A DNA stretch of 64,000 bases from Kalaharituber pfeilii (GCA_015179045.1 WHUZ01000076.1:62001-126000), one strand, 5' to 3'; counted from the stretch's first letter, positions 11,444 to 23,205 are shown. The notes: generated from the letters alone by a model not told the origin. Translations and numbers: made by a program.

Positions 11444-12189
11444 AATCGTACTTGTGTGCTCGAGCTGTGTGTTGACAAATATTGACGGTTGTATATTAAT
11501 TAGCTGGACAAAAACCCTAGCAGAGCGAGACTGGTATCTCTTCCAAGATTCTAACTCAGGAATCGGGCTTCATTATATTCCCCACACAACGCATAGCCTA
11601 ATTGATCCAAGTTGCCACTATCCATTATAACCATCTGCGGAGTGGATTGTGGCCATGCTATTACACAACTATCGGACGTGTTCTTTGGTGCTCGCGCACA
11701 AAAAAACCGTAGACGTTATGCATATCGCACATCTAGCCTATTACGTAGTCGTTGGTAGTTGACAAATGAAACAAGCGCCATTCCTCTGAACTGTGAAGCG
11801 GCGAATCATCGTATGGGTGTCAAGAATGGAACTGCACTACCTAGGGGAACAATCAGCTTTGCCAGCCGGAGCAAACGATATTTGAAGAATAGTAATTCCT
11901 CTCTGACGTGCAGTGCTCAAACAGGAGGTAGCATGGCCAGTGGCTGAGTCCTGTTTGCCACACACTTATATGCGGTTATATCTGCTGGGCCGCTCATGCG
12001 CAGCGCTAGCACAGCCGCCCTTGATCGGCATGGCAAGGATGAGTAGCGCGTTTGATCATACTTTTGGTTGTCACGGAGTTTAGTGGTCACGCAGGTTACC
12101 TTTTTTAGTTGAGCGAACGTAAAGACCATGTGGCTATTTTTCGTTTGCTACACACTGAGATGGATAACATCCACCATCGGCTTTCAATA
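11444..12189. other. No gene seen
   Basis: This is the upstream region of the minus-strand gene ending at 11443. Short open stretches are not convincing. Confidence 0.4.
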
Positions 12190-12647
12190 GAGGGATTTTG
12201 CAACATCCGGGTAAAGTTGTTCGGGTAATTACAAAGCACGATTATTAAGCGCAAAAATAACCGTAACAGCAATAGGGATTTTGCAAGCAACTTGGGATTG
12301 CGACTTGGGTAAAATTCTTGGTACAACCTTAGGAGACTGTGTGATAGCTACACACGCGATACGTATAGTTTGGCTGGCATTACTTGCTTCACGACTTGCT
12401 TGAGAAGGCATTTTTTTCGGCTCTAATGATAGAGGAGTGTCTGAAGATATTATAGACAGAAGCGCGTGTATAAAAAAATGCTTTGTTATGAAATCCAAGT
12501 TTTCTCAAGAAAATGGGTTTAAGCGGTATACTTGCTGTTAATTAACCTGTATATATGCTGTTAACTGCGCCACAAACACTTCATTGCTACAGCAACATTG
12601 CTTAATAATTACCTGAACAACTTTACCCGGATGTTGCAAAATCCCTC
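12190..12647. mobile_element. TA-target MITE (458 bp)
   Basis: Terminal inverted repeats of about 44 bp start gagggattttgcaacatccg and are flanked by TA (12188-12189 and 12648-12649). There is no coding region. The terminus resembles those at 16559-16645 and 17299-17749 (shared ttttgcaa core). Confidence 0.88.
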
Positions 12648-12716
12648 TAATATTTGACCGGAGCAGTTAGGCTAGCGGAACGAACGTACAATTGATGCAA
12701 GTGCAGGTGCGGATGT

Positions 12717-12948
12717 TTTTTTTTTTTTTTTTTTTTTTTTTTGTTTTTTTTGCACATAACCCCGCTTGCAGCACGAAGCCATGGCAGGTTCCCTGGGCAA
12801 GCCCGGAGACAGGCTAAAAGAAAATTTCTAAGTACAGACCTAACCTCCGTTTTCTCCCCCCCGCCCTACTGCGCCCTAAAAAAAAAGAACATCTCCAGTT
12901 CATCCCACTCCTCCCCATTCTCTGCCGTCCGCTTCCAGTTCTTTTCCA
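12717..12948 (-). mobile_element. LINE-B 3' fragment (232 bp)
   Basis: It is flanked by gcaggtgcggatgt and gcaggtgcgggtgt (12703-12716 and 12949-12962). On the minus strand it reads the last residues of ORF2 (LEKNWKRTAENGEE), a 3' UTR, the LINE-B stem-loop and poly(A). It links the LINE-B tail to the ORF2 C-terminus seen at 36-350. Confidence 0.85.
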
Positions 12949-13603
12949 GCAGGTGCGGGTGTGAAAAACAAGAAAAAATGCGTTTTGATTGTAACTATAA
13001 CTAAAATACAAAATATCCCCTGGATCCGTGAACTCTTTCACGTGGAACTGTATATGCCACCAATGCCAAGCCTTTCCTAGTGAGTGTGCCGTATCCTACT
13101 TGCCTCAACTCACGCTTGTAGATCTTGGCATGAGCCTGCTCGCTATCGCTTACCGTCGCCATCTTGTGCGACTCAAATGCGAGTGGGAACAGGAAACCAT
13201 ACAATCATGCACCCTGCCGAGTATAACGGAGATTAATATAAATAAAATAAAGCAGTACTTGTTTCTCAAAGTATGTAGTGATTGTTTTTAGATCTTGTAA
13301 TTTCCTTTTGCAGTAATTTTCTGTTAACGTTCTTAATTTACCGACTGGAAGGGCGACTTCCCACCGCCGACTCGTCGTTGACCAGGTGCCCGCGAACAGT
13401 CCAGAACATATATAGGCCACTTTGGAAACATATTTGAGGGTTGAGACCATAGATCATACACGGAAGGCGTGTTGCCTCTGTCCTAACCAGCTTTGATATT
13501 TTAATTTTCACCTAATTTTCATGAGAAAAGGTTCCCCATTCCCAAATCAGATATGTCTCTATACATTACACTATCTCATCCTCCAATAAGAGCTGGAGAC
13601 ATT
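12949..13603. other. No gene seen
   Basis: No supported coding region or repeat structure was recognised. Confidence 0.4.
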
Positions 13604-13655
13604 TTTTTTTCTTTTATTATCACTACTCACGTGTCGCCCTAGGGGCTATGGCGAG
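13604..13655 (-). mobile_element. LINE-A tail-only insertion (52 bp)
   Basis: It is flanked by the 12-bp duplication gctggagacatt (13592-13603 and 13656-13667). It contains a T-rich run and one reverse stem-loop (cacgtgtcgccctaggggct atggcgag) only. Confidence 0.88.
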
Positions 13656-14804
13656 GCTGGAGACATTCAAAGTCGCCTCCTAGGAAGCTCAGAGGAGTAG
13701 CTGTAAGAATGAGAGTGGAATCTGTCTGTGAGATAGAAGTACTTGTCCCTAATCCCTTTCGGGAAGGTTCAGTCTGGAAACGCTTCGCAGGCCTTACTGT
13801 GGATAGCCAGGGCCACTAGATAGGGTGAGTAAGGGCAGTAGCTTACATCATTACGAGTACCTTTTGGTTGCGGGTGATAGCATAAAGGATTTCCTCAAGC
13901 GCTAATCTCGTTTCATTCTTTAGGGTTCTTACCCCCCATATTTTTAACACTTCCCGCCTCGAGTTCAACTCTTTTCTCTCCCCCTCCTCCTCTGTCTCTT
14001 GTCGCCACCTCTTGAGTTTTTTTCCCGTCTACACTAGGGCCGTAAGAAACTTGTCGTCTCTCGCTTGATCTTGTTTTAACTGAGTTTGTCACTGTCATTC
14101 ACTCTTGCTGCCCACCCAGACAACCCTGTACGCGGGTTCCCTTTCTTTTTGCCCAATGACATTCCCCGTGCTAACAAACTTAAGCGCCAACGGTAACATC
14201 AGTCAGCACTTTATCGGTCTCGCCATTCCCTCCCCACGTGAAGGTTCCTTAGTGACGATACTGAGATCGCACCACGCACCTTCTGTCCGTACTCGGGCAC
14301 CGCTTGGCCTGGCCCCTTCAATCCTCGCTGTCTCACCCACCACGATCCAGACTCTAGTTGTCTCGGGTGCCCTTCAGCTCCATACGCAACCCGGCAGCGT
14401 TGAACCCTACCAACAGTATCGCCATCACGATTGACAGCGCGTGCCACGGCAACGGAACTAGCAATCCACAAGCCACCTGGGGAGCCTACTTCGGTCGTAG
14501 GTCCGATACAGTCAAACGGTGGCGTCCCTAGATCTAAGCACAGATAAAGCAGGTTGCGGAGACTCGGAGTATGTAGCAAGGTCCATGAGTGCCTGCGTGT
14601 TCGGATGGGAGCATAACGGATGGATTGCTGCAAATGGAAAGCCAGTCGTGAATGGATCAGCACCTCGACGAGTTCAGAGAGGACGGTGTCGATGTCAACT
14701 TCTGGAGGGTCGACAGGGACTGGGTTTGTGAGGCTAACTGGCGAATGAAGCTCTATAACCGTGTGAGTACTTTAAGTAGTCTCCAGATGAAAGTGCTAAC
14801 GTGT
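13656..14804. other. No gene seen
   Basis: Open stretches at 14105-14434 and 14211-14663 overlap on opposite strands and show no recognisable domain, so I do not call a gene. Confidence 0.4.
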
Positions 14805-14812
14805 ACTGTAAG

Positions 14813-15643
14813 CAGTGTTCCCAACGGGCCATAGAAATCTAGGCCATGAGGTCCGCCCGCGCCGGTCCAGGCGGCCTGAATGTTTCAGGCCGGCCCAGGC
14901 CGCCCAGGCCGGTCCAGGCCATTCAGGCCATCCAGGCCATTCAGGCCGGTCCAGGCCATTCAGGCCGGTCCAGGCCATTCAGGCTGCAGTGTGAGTTAAG
15001 TTATACAGTAGCTAGCTATATACAGAACGTACTCTAAATTCTACGTATACCTCATTCTCTAATGTTTAGGATTTTGCTTGCTGATTTTACACCGCCAATA
15101 TCGCTTTCCATTAGCCATGCACATCTTCACCATAGTGTCAAATCCAACTTTGTCGCACCAGATTTTTGTAACCCAAATTCCAGAAGACTCGATATCGGCA
15201 TCAGATTGGACTGCATGGAATCGTCGATGCAGGGTCAAAACTTGAACTGCACTATGGAGAGTGAAGAATAGGAGAATACTACTGTAAAGGAATCATCATC
15301 GCCAGTACCGGTGGTTGGAATGTCTGTCTCCCTGCAATACTAATAAGAAATTAGTATATAGTCAAGCGATAGAAAAAAAAAATTACTTACCTGAATACCT
15401 GCGAAAAGGGCTGCTCAATAAAAAAAAGTCTAGATAGTTATCCGAAAATATTGAAAGGTTCATATTAAATCCGTGTCCAAGTAACCTGAAGGTGGCCCCT
15501 GAAATAGCCTCGTAACCAGCCCTCCTGCCCCTGAAATTGCTTGAACGGCCTGAATGGCCTGGACGGCCTGGGCGGCCTGGACCAGCCTGAATGGCCTGGA
15601 CCAGCCTGGGCGGCCTGGGCGGCCTGGCCGGTTGGGAACACTG
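14813..15643. mobile_element. hAT-like non-autonomous element (831 bp)
   Basis: Perfect 8-bp target duplications actgtaag lie at 14805-14812 and 15644-15651. The ends are cagtgttcccaac and its reverse complement, with the CAGTG start typical of hAT elements. Just inside each end is an array of ~10-bp units (caggccnn / nnggcctg) in opposite orientation: about 14840-14990 on the left and 15541-15630 on the right. The centre has no transposase. The hAT assignment rests on the 8-bp duplication and terminal bases. Confidence 0.88.
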
Positions 15644-15663
15644 ACTGTAAGCAGTCTTTCAAA

Positions 15664-15700
15664 CCCTGCCATGGCCAAGTGCTACAAGCGGGGTTATGTG

Positions 15701-15731
<31 letters not shown>
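15664..15731 (+). mobile_element. LINE-B tail-only insertion (68 bp)
   Basis: It is flanked by gcagtctttcaaa (15651-15663 and 15732-15744). It holds the LINE-B stem-loop (ccctgccatggccaagtgct then gcggggttatgtgatt) and a long poly(A). It landed right at the border of the hAT-like element. Confidence 0.9.
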
Positions 15732-15738
<7 letters not shown>

Positions 15739-16159
15739 TTCAAAACCTCAGGCTTCTTCCAGGTAACTTCAAAGAGGTTCAAGAGCATCATGGCGGTTAC
15801 TTTACTTTCCGAATCTTATTTTGTTGCTTAGATTCTGGACAGTATAAGAATTGTAGTGTCATGTTCCATCGGTGACAACTTAGAAATAGCGACAAACCGC
15901 ACTTGCAGAATATATAAAGCTTCACTCTGGATCCCTCCTGCGCACGCGCACATTAGCAAAATCGTTCTGGAGCAATCTCAAACATACTGATTGATGTAAA
16001 CATGCGGCTAGTATCGTCTCTTTTTCGCTTGTAAAATATCTACAAACTCCCCTTTCGTTCATTTTGCATTTCTGACGTTAGTTATAGACGACTTGGCGTC
16101 AGACTGGGCTTCCTCCGCAGCCGAATCTATTTAAGGAGTTGCCACCTCGCCAATCCAAC

Positions 16160-16448
16160 TTTTTTTTTTTTTTTTTTTTTTTTTTACATCACGTAACCCC
16201 GCTTGCAGCGCCAAGCCATGGCAGGGTCCCTGGGCAAGCCCTCGAAGCCCGGAGACAGGCTTAACAAACAAAGAAATTTCTATCTACTTCTAAAACCAGA
16301 TTCCAGAAACCTCCGGACGGTCCTTCCGGTTTCTGCCTCAGGGAGGCTCCACTATATATCTCCACCTCTCCCCCCTCCCCTCTTCTCCACACCTTCGCAC
16401 TTTCCTCCACACCTTCGCAACGCAAACTTTTTTCCCGACCTGGGTCGG
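16160..16448 (-). mobile_element. LINE-B 3' fragment (289 bp)
   Basis: It is flanked by tcgccaatccaac (16147-16159 and 16449-16461). The minus strand ends in the LINE-B stem-loop and poly(A); the rest is 3' UTR-like sequence related to the fragment at 12717-12948 (ccctgggcaagcc box). Confidence 0.88.
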
Positions 16449-16558
16449 TCGCCAATCCAACCGGGAGCGTCCAACATGACCGAAATTCTTAGCACATTCC
16501 TAATTACTGGCAATCGTGTAATTCAAGCTGATATCTCACTCGTTGCCGACAAGTAATA

Positions 16559-16645
16559 GGCGGATTTTGCAAAGTCCGGTTATTGAAATTCCGTTATTTT
16601 CCGGGTAACCATTAGTCATGATAACCGGACTTTGCAAAATCCGCC
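16559..16645. mobile_element. Miniature TA-target element (87 bp)
   Basis: A near-palindrome with 25-bp arms (ggcggattttgcaaagtccg start) is flanked by TA at 16557-16558 and 16646-16647. It is one of the smallest elements in the window and shares the ttttgcaa core with the elements at 12190 and 17299. Confidence 0.85.
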
Positions 16646-16711
16646 TAATACGTGGTAATCAGTTATGCGTTACGTTACGTTGCGTTAGGTAACCCATGTC
16701 AAACAACTAGG

Positions 16712-16774
16712 TCATTTTTTTTCTCTTTTTTTTTTTTCACGTGATCCCGTGTGCAGCTGTTCGCCATGGCAGGG
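16712..16774 (-). mobile_element. LINE-B tail-only insertion (63 bp)
   Basis: It is flanked by caaacaactagg (16700-16711 and 16775-16786). It consists of a T run and the reverse LINE-B stem-loop (tcacgtgatcccgtgtgcag). Confidence 0.9.
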
Positions 16775-17298
16775 CAAACAACTAGGCCTAGATGAGAGGA
16801 TAGTAGCTGATTCCCCCTAAGTTACCAACGTTATCCTTGCATATCGTCACATTCATAACAATCACTATGTCCCGGGTCTCGGAAATGGCCACAATCGAAC
16901 ACGTGGTCACGACCACCATCGAGACTCATGCTATGTCTATGTTACTTAATTCTAATGAGGATGAGGATGACTATGAGCTCTTAGAAGACCTCCTTATTCT
17001 TAATCTGATAGTTTTCTAAATGACAGTGATCTCCATCTATAGGAGCATGGCCGCTGGAAGTCATAGCTTCGATGTTTTAGAAGCTGTAACTGAGGAATAC
17101 AGTATCCCGAGAGTGTGGAGTAGCAGAACGTGGAGTAACTGCATGCGAACTCGCAGCGGACGTTTACTGGCTCATGATGGCAGAACTTGATAGCTTTAAT
17201 GCTTAGATAGGCTATGCTCATGAGATGGTAGATTTATGACGCGCTATGCATATGCACCAGCTGTCCAAAACTTGCTGATTTAGGTTAAAAACCCATTA

Positions 17299-17749
17299 GG
17301 GGTGTTGCACGAACCCTGAAATTTGCGGGTAACTTAATTAGTAATTATGCTACAACCCGGAAAGTGCATGAGGTTTTGCAAGCTAGCCTGAAAACTCAGG
17401 AATTGACCACCGGTACACTACAAAGGAGCGGGTGATTGTGATGCAGGTTGTGGTGTACTAGTAGCAGAATTGAGAGACGGAGTTTGAGAGAACCGTGGTG
17501 GTATCCACGACATCATACTTGGATAGAATTTTTGAGTAGATAGAGGAGCGGCTTGGCTCCTTTTTTCACGTTTTCTTTATGTAAATATCTTCAGAATTGA
17601 GTGTTCTGGGAATTTTACAGTTTAAGGGTCAGTTTTCCGGATTTCGGAAGGAAATTGTTCAGGACTTGGCAGTAATAAATACAGAGTTGCTAAGGCAACG
17701 TATTTGTTTTCCAAACCCTGAAAAAAGTTTGGAGTTTGCAAAACCCCTC
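17299..17749. mobile_element. Degenerate TA-target element (candidate)
   Basis: TA at 17297-17298 is followed by ggggtgttgca; the other side reads tgcaaaacccctc followed by TA (17750-17751). The ends match only partly but fit the ttttgcaa family of 12190 and 16559. No coding region is seen. Confidence 0.5.
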
Positions 17750-17943
17750 TATTGCATTACTCTGTGGTTAGGTAAAATTCGATTGCATATCGCTGTCCTT
17801 ACGCACCGTTACACAAATTCACCACAACCCGACGCACACCACGTCTCGACGCACGTTTTACACCAAAACTGACCGCGCGCGACAACATATATCTCAACCA
17901 CCAGAATAGAAGCTTGTATGCGCTCTTCAGGGGAAATAAATAA

Positions 17944-19389
17944 AACCAGAAGGCAAGAGAAACAAGTGCAATCAATCAAAGGCTCAGAAGGCTGGAAGAG
18001 AGTCTTGCAAGTGTAGTTGTCAAGCTAGGAGTTGCCTCCATCGAGGAAAAAGATGCAGCAAAACGGAAGGAGGAGGAAGTTAAGAAGAGGAACCGTGAGG
18101 TTGAGGCAAGAAGAGCAGCTGAGAAGGCCTTAGCAAAAGCGAAAGCTCTGGAAGAAAAGGATCGGGCCCAACGAAAGAAGTCAGAAAAGGATGCTCAAGA
18201 GGCAGCAGATCGAGAAAAACAAAGATTGGACATAGTGCAGGCTGCGAGAATTGCAGCTGATGAAGCAGATGTGGGACTCAAGAGAAAAGAGCTCGCAGTC
18301 TATGATATAAAGAAGAAAAGTAGCACAGCTGCAGAGATAAAGAAAGCAGAAGAGAAGGCACAGGAAGCTGCTACAAAGGCTTCGGAGGCCAGAGTGGCTG
18401 CAGAACATGCAGAAACAGGTACAACCAGAGCCGAGGGTAGTTCCTGGCAGGTAGTTGGCACTACTAAGATGCGCAAGTGGGTGATGATTTCACTACACAA
18501 GGAGGTATCAGTAGGTACAACAGAGGAAGCAAAACAGAAACAATTAGAAGCAGCAAATACAGCTCTTCGAGCATTAGAACGAGGGGAAAAGAGAAGGCTT
18601 TTCCGAGTAGTAGGTATCAAGGAGAATGCTATGGTTTCGAGGTATGAGAGGAGATGGCGTATCATTGAAGCACCCTGGGAGATGAAAGAAGCAGAAGTTA
18701 TAAGGATACTACAGTGTCAGCTGGAGGCTGCGTTTGGAGGGGACCTACTGAATGTTTGGGCTGAGCAATCAGGGACAGTTCCCCTAATCGCGAAGGGAGT
18801 TCCTGTAGAGGGGCTCTCTAATAGAAGACAGCTGCATGAGGCCCTTGCAGCAGAAAACATAACCACGAGTGGCATTTTCGGAGCGAGATGGCCTGAGAGA
18901 GTTGGTCCGAATGCATGGCAAACAATGAGAACTACAGCAGTCAAGTTTGAGGTAACCAGTGTACAGGAAGCAGAAAGACTAGTTAAGGAGGGAGTGAAGC
19001 TTGGAAATGACCTCCGAAAGGTAGAAGTCTACAAGCCACTAGCAGTGAGAGGGTCTGCACCCACTAAAGGAGGTGCAAGCTTTCTACCAGCACCAGTACC
19101 AACACCAGTATCAGTACCAGCAGCAGCTTTTGAAAGAGCATGCTGGCAGTGTAGCAGAAAGGGACATCAGTGGAGAGAGTGTACACACCAGCCACCGAGG
19201 GCCTACCAAAGTCAGGAACAACAGGGAGTCAAAGTAGCCAGTAGGACATGGCAGTGTGGTGGTATGGGGCACCAGCGAAAGGAGTGTGCAACTGTATCTA
19301 CTAGAGACTCTTTGAAGAGGCCAGGGCTAGGACCAGAGCTGGCGAGCTATATGCCAGCAGGGAAGCGGTCCCGACGTAATGATTACTGA
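17944..19389 (+). CDS. LINE-B ORF1, gag-like RNA-binding protein
   Basis: It is open from 17944 to the stop at 19387-19389. The N-terminal third is a strongly charged coiled coil rich in Lys/Glu/Ala (for example ARRAAEKALAKAKALEEKD). A region near 18920-19040 (VKFEVTSVQEAERLVKEG) looks like the RRM-type fold of LINE ORF1 proteins. The C-terminus has a full CCHC zinc knuckle (CWQCSRKGHQWREC) and a second, damaged one where the first Cys is replaced (TWQCGGMGHQRKEC). No in-frame ATG precedes 18469, so the true start is lost or upstream. It overlaps ORF2 by 11 bases (ATG at 19379), a layout compatible with coupled reinitiation. Confidence 0.85.
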   Translation, partial: NQKARETSAINQRLRRLEESLASVVVKLGVASIEEKDAAKRKEEEVKKRNREVEARRAAEKALAKAKALEEKDRAQRKKSEKDAQEAADREKQRLDIVQAARIAADEADVGLKRKELAVYDIKKKSSTAAEIKKAEEKAQEAATKASEARVAAEHAETGTTRAEGSSWQVVGTTKMRKWVMISLHKEVSVGTTEEAKQKQLEAANTALRALERGEKRRLFRVVGIKENAMVSRYERRWRIIEAPWEMKEAEVIRILQCQLEAAFGGDLLNVWAEQSGTVPLIAKGVPVEGLSNRRQLHEALAAENITTSGIFGARWPERVGPNAWQTMRTTAVKFEVTSVQEAERLVKEGVKLGNDLRKVEVYKPLAVRGSAPTKGGASFLPAPVPTPVSVPAAAFERACWQCSRKGHQWRECTHQPPRAYQSQEQQGVKVASRTWQCGGMGHQRKECATVSTRDSLKRPGLGPELASYMPAGKRSRRNDY

Positions 19390-20609
19390 ACAGAAGCTGA
19401 AGGTGGCATTCCAGAATGTTGGAGGTTCTCTCAGAAATAGTGATATTATTCTGGAATGGGCAAATAGAGAGAAAGTAGATGTGATTTTTATAGGAGAAGC
19501 ATGGGTTGCAGAGAAGAGAGGAGAGTGGGTCACAACAAGGCATCCAGCTTATGAGGTCATCAGCCGAGTTGAGAGTGGCAAGAGAGTAGTGGCCCATGCA
19601 AGGAGAGTGACCCAGGAGTGGAAAGTAATTGAAGAGACGAAAGGGTGGGTCTGGTGTGAGGGAGAAGGAGGTGGCAGAGCTGGAGGAGTATATATCCACC
19701 CAGATATGAATTTGGAGACCTTGGAGGATTGGATGGACAGATGGGGAAGGCTGAGAGGCCCAGGAGGTCTGCAGTCTAGTGCAGTACTACTGGGGGACTT
19801 CAATGCACACCATCCAGCATGGTCCAAACTAGACAAAGGGCCTGACCCAAGGGGAAGGGCACTCAAGGAGGGTTTGGAAGGCACAGGCTGGCTTCTGGAG
19901 ACAAGGAAAGGGGTTTCTACATGGGCGAGAGAGGTAGAAGGGCAGGTCAGAGAGAGTGTTCTAGATCTAGTCTGGAAGTATGGGGAATTTGGATGGCAAA
20001 ACGAAGATCCAGAGTGGTTATGTGGAGACCATGCAGTAGTCTGGGGGACTTGTAATAGCAGCCAAAGCAAAACTGAAATAATAAGAGGAGTGGATTGGGA
20101 TAAGGCAGAAGATTTGATCCAAGAAATCATGCAAAAGAAGGCTTCAGAACAATGGGAGTGGTACCGAAGCCTTGAAGGAGGGACTGCATATGAGAAGACC
20201 TACAAACTGCGACAGAGTCTGAAGAGGGAGATACGTGCATCATCAAGAAGTAAGTTGTGGTGGGATAAGGAGGTAGAAGAGGCAGCGAAGGCAGTGAGGA
20301 AGGAGGGCCGAGGGGGTAAGGGACAGGCAGCCAAAGCATGGGAGAGAGCCAGACTCCTACGGTGGAAAGAGCGGGTTAAAACCCTCAAGTATATCATAAG
20401 GCGAAAGAAAAAGGAGTGCTGGGAACAGTTTACAGAGGAAAACAGCTCTAAGGACCCATGGGATGTGATCCGAGTAGCAAAAGACCCTTGGAAGTTAAGA
20501 GGAAAGATGGGCGACCTTGTAGGTGACAATGGTGATATATGGAGGACAGATGAGGAGAAGGTGAGAGGCCTGGTACAGAGAAACTTTAAACCTCAGGAGA
20601 CGTCGGGTC

Positions 20610-20938
20610 CACCAGCAGCGTCAACCTCGCTGGCAGCGTCAACCTCGCTGGCAGCGTCAACCTCGCTGGCAGCGTCAACTTTACCAGCAGTATCAAATTC
20701 ACCGGTAACGTCAAAAGCAACGTCAAATCCACCAGCGACGTCAATTTCGCTGGCAGTGTCGAATTCGCCAGTGGTGTCGAATTCGCCAGTGGTGTCAAAT
20801 TCGCCAGTGGTGTCGAATTCGCCAGTGGTGCCGAATTCGCCGGCAGTGCTGAATTCGCCGGCAGTGTTGAATTCGCCGGCAGTGTTGAATTCGCAGGCGA
20901 CATCAATTTCACCGGCAACATTGGACCTACCAGTGAAC
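20610..20938 (+). repeat. Coding minisatellite inside LINE-B ORF2
   Basis: Units of 15-18 bp such as gccagtggtgtcgaattc encode repeated SNSPVV, LAASTS and LNSPAV blocks between the endonuclease and RT domains. The frame stays open throughout. Confidence 0.85.
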
Positions 20939-21861
20939 TCAGGCCCGCAGAGCCTGACAGACGAATTGACCTCCAATGTAAAAAAGCTAACTGAGAGGCT
21001 ATACAAGGCACACGCTGGCACCTCGAGCCGTTCAGCCCCAGGGCCTGATGGCATCAGCTATAGATTCATTAAGCTGGTCAATAAAACAGTGCTAGGAGGG
21101 CAGTTAATGAAGGAGCTGGCTACTGAGCTGGCTGCACACAGGATGCCGAAGGACTGGCAATTCAGCAAGGTGATTATGATCCCGAAGTCTGGCAGGGATC
21201 TTACACAAGCAAAGAGCTGGAGGCCTATTCAACTCATTAATTGTGTGGGAAAACTGATGGAGAAGGTGGTCGCTGATGACCTGCAAGAAGCTGGATTGTT
21301 CCATCATGGGCAGTTTGGGGGAGTAAGGGGCAGGTCTGCAATTGATGCCTTATTCCGGGCAGTTGTGAAGAGCCAGAGAGCTCTGGCACGTGGCGGTGGA
21401 GCAGTGTGGATTATGGAGGATGTCAAGGGAGGCTTTGGGAACACACGTTGGGATATGGTCAAGCACTGAGTATAGGGTTCTAAAGCTGAAAAATGGTTGT
21501 CCTGGTTAGAGACCTTCTTCCGGGAGCGAGAGTTTGAGGTGGAATGGGATGGACAGGTGAGGGGCAATGGCAAGTCAAATGTAGGTGTACCACAAGGCTC
21601 GCCTTTATCCCCAGTCGTGTTTCTCATCTACATGGCACCAATTCTAGAAGAGATGGAAACAAAGGTAGCTGCAGCAGTGAGAGACTGTGAGGTGGAGCTG
21701 CCCTCATTTGTAGATGATATGAACTGTGTCATTCTGGATTGGGAAGGAGGAAAAGATATGAGAAGAGTTGGGGAGAGAATTGCAGGAGTAGTCAGGGAGG
21801 TTGCGGAAGCTCATGGTCTACCACTGGAGACCTCAAAAGAGGAGGTCCTAGTCATGGGCAA

Positions 21862-23205
21862 CGGAACCTCTCCGGACAGGCAGATTCTGCCTGCCGCTCC
21901 CGGACCTCATCAGACGATAAACTTTACGCCATGACACTGTTACACAGGTACCAACATTGTGGGGTGGGTATGATCAATTGTTGGTACAGGCATTGTGCAA
22001 GACAAGTTTAATTTGACTAGTGACGTAAGTGCGTACCGGCCCACTGGCTACCAAAAATTGCCCCATGCTGTGATCTACTAGTTTGAATGCATGATTACTC
22101 AATTAAGTAAAAAATGAAAATGGATAAATAATGGAAAAATAGATCTGAATTAATGAGCAGATGAAGAAACAAAAAAGAAATCTTGGGTTTCTTATAGTAC
22201 TTCACTCTGTGATATTACTCCCTTATCAGTTCCTGTCACACTGCTAGTAGGCTTCGTCTTGTGGTGTCTCTTGCTCTTAGGATGTTACATTTGGAGTACA
22301 CCACTCCAGATGCACAAGAGCTTATTCATTTGCATTGCGGAGCATTTTGAGGGTGTGCAATTGAGGTGCAGGTGTAGGTAGTAAAAGCTTCCGGATATCC
22401 TTCAAAGCCTGACAATTTCGAAACTGCTGGATGAGTTGCGCCGCTTTACAGGCTTGAAAGTAAGCAAAGCGCTCTGCTTCTTCGCTAGAAAGATTCGCAT
22501 GATATTGCTCTGTTCAAATAATTTTGTTCACATAACCCCGCATACAAGCTACAAGCCTATGGCGGCGACCAAAAAAAATCACTAGAATATGTGAAGTTGA
22601 TAATCCAGCTGGCGCCGTTTGGCCATGGGTCAATAATCCAGCCGTTTGCAATGATCACGATCGGCAGCTTGAGACATTGACGCTGTACCGTAGGTTCGGT
22701 TGATGTAGTTAATAGCCATCTAGGATGAATTAAAATGATTGGAAATGGGGTCTGCAATTCAAACAATGGTCCAAGCTTCTTGTGACATGGAAGCTTGTAT
22801 TGGTACAGTAAGTAATACTACTCGTTACCAGCATTTAGTGCTGGGCGGCATGCGAGTAATGAAATTAAAAAAAAAAAAAAAATAGTGCTGTAACAGCATG
22901 CCTTGGTTGAAACGCTGTGGCTACATTGCTATTGACCCAAGCCCCCAAGAGAAACGCTGCTGTTTTCCCTACAAAACTGTCCTCTCAAGAGAACGAATAC
23001 CCTGCTGCCACACCAGGTCACTGACCTCTCGCACGGACTATGCCCAGCCTCCATTTTGCATCACTAAATGCTGGAAACAAGTACCAACATTTGATCTACC
23101 TACCCCACAATGTTGGTACCTGTGTCACAATGTCATGGCGTAAAGTTTAGCGTCTGATGAGGTCCGGGAGCGGCAGGCAGAATCTGCCTGTCCGGAGAGG
23201 TTCCG
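21862..23205. mobile_element. MULE-like non-autonomous element (1,344 bp)
   Basis: A 9-bp target duplication catgggcaa lies at 21853-21861 and 23206-23214. The inverted termini are about 104 bp with about three mismatches and start cggaacctctccggacaggc. Joining the flanks restores the LINE-B RT frame (VMGKKAKRRADVE). No transposase is encoded. The 9-bp duplication and long inverted repeats fit Mutator-like elements. It contains a reverse LINE-B tail relic (about 22520-22566) and a tail-only LINE-A insertion. Confidence 0.9.
22844..22882 (+). mobile_element. LINE-A tail-only insertion (39 bp)
   Basis: It is flanked by tagtgctg (22836-22843 and 22883-22890). Only the last ~20 template bases (ggcggcatgcgagtaatgaa) plus poly(A) were inserted, less than a full stem-loop. 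Confidence 0.8.

Noticed and set aside
14105..14663. Protein of 109-150 aa at 14105-14663
   Set aside because: Opposite-strand frames overlap and neither shows a recognisable motif or splice-supported extension.
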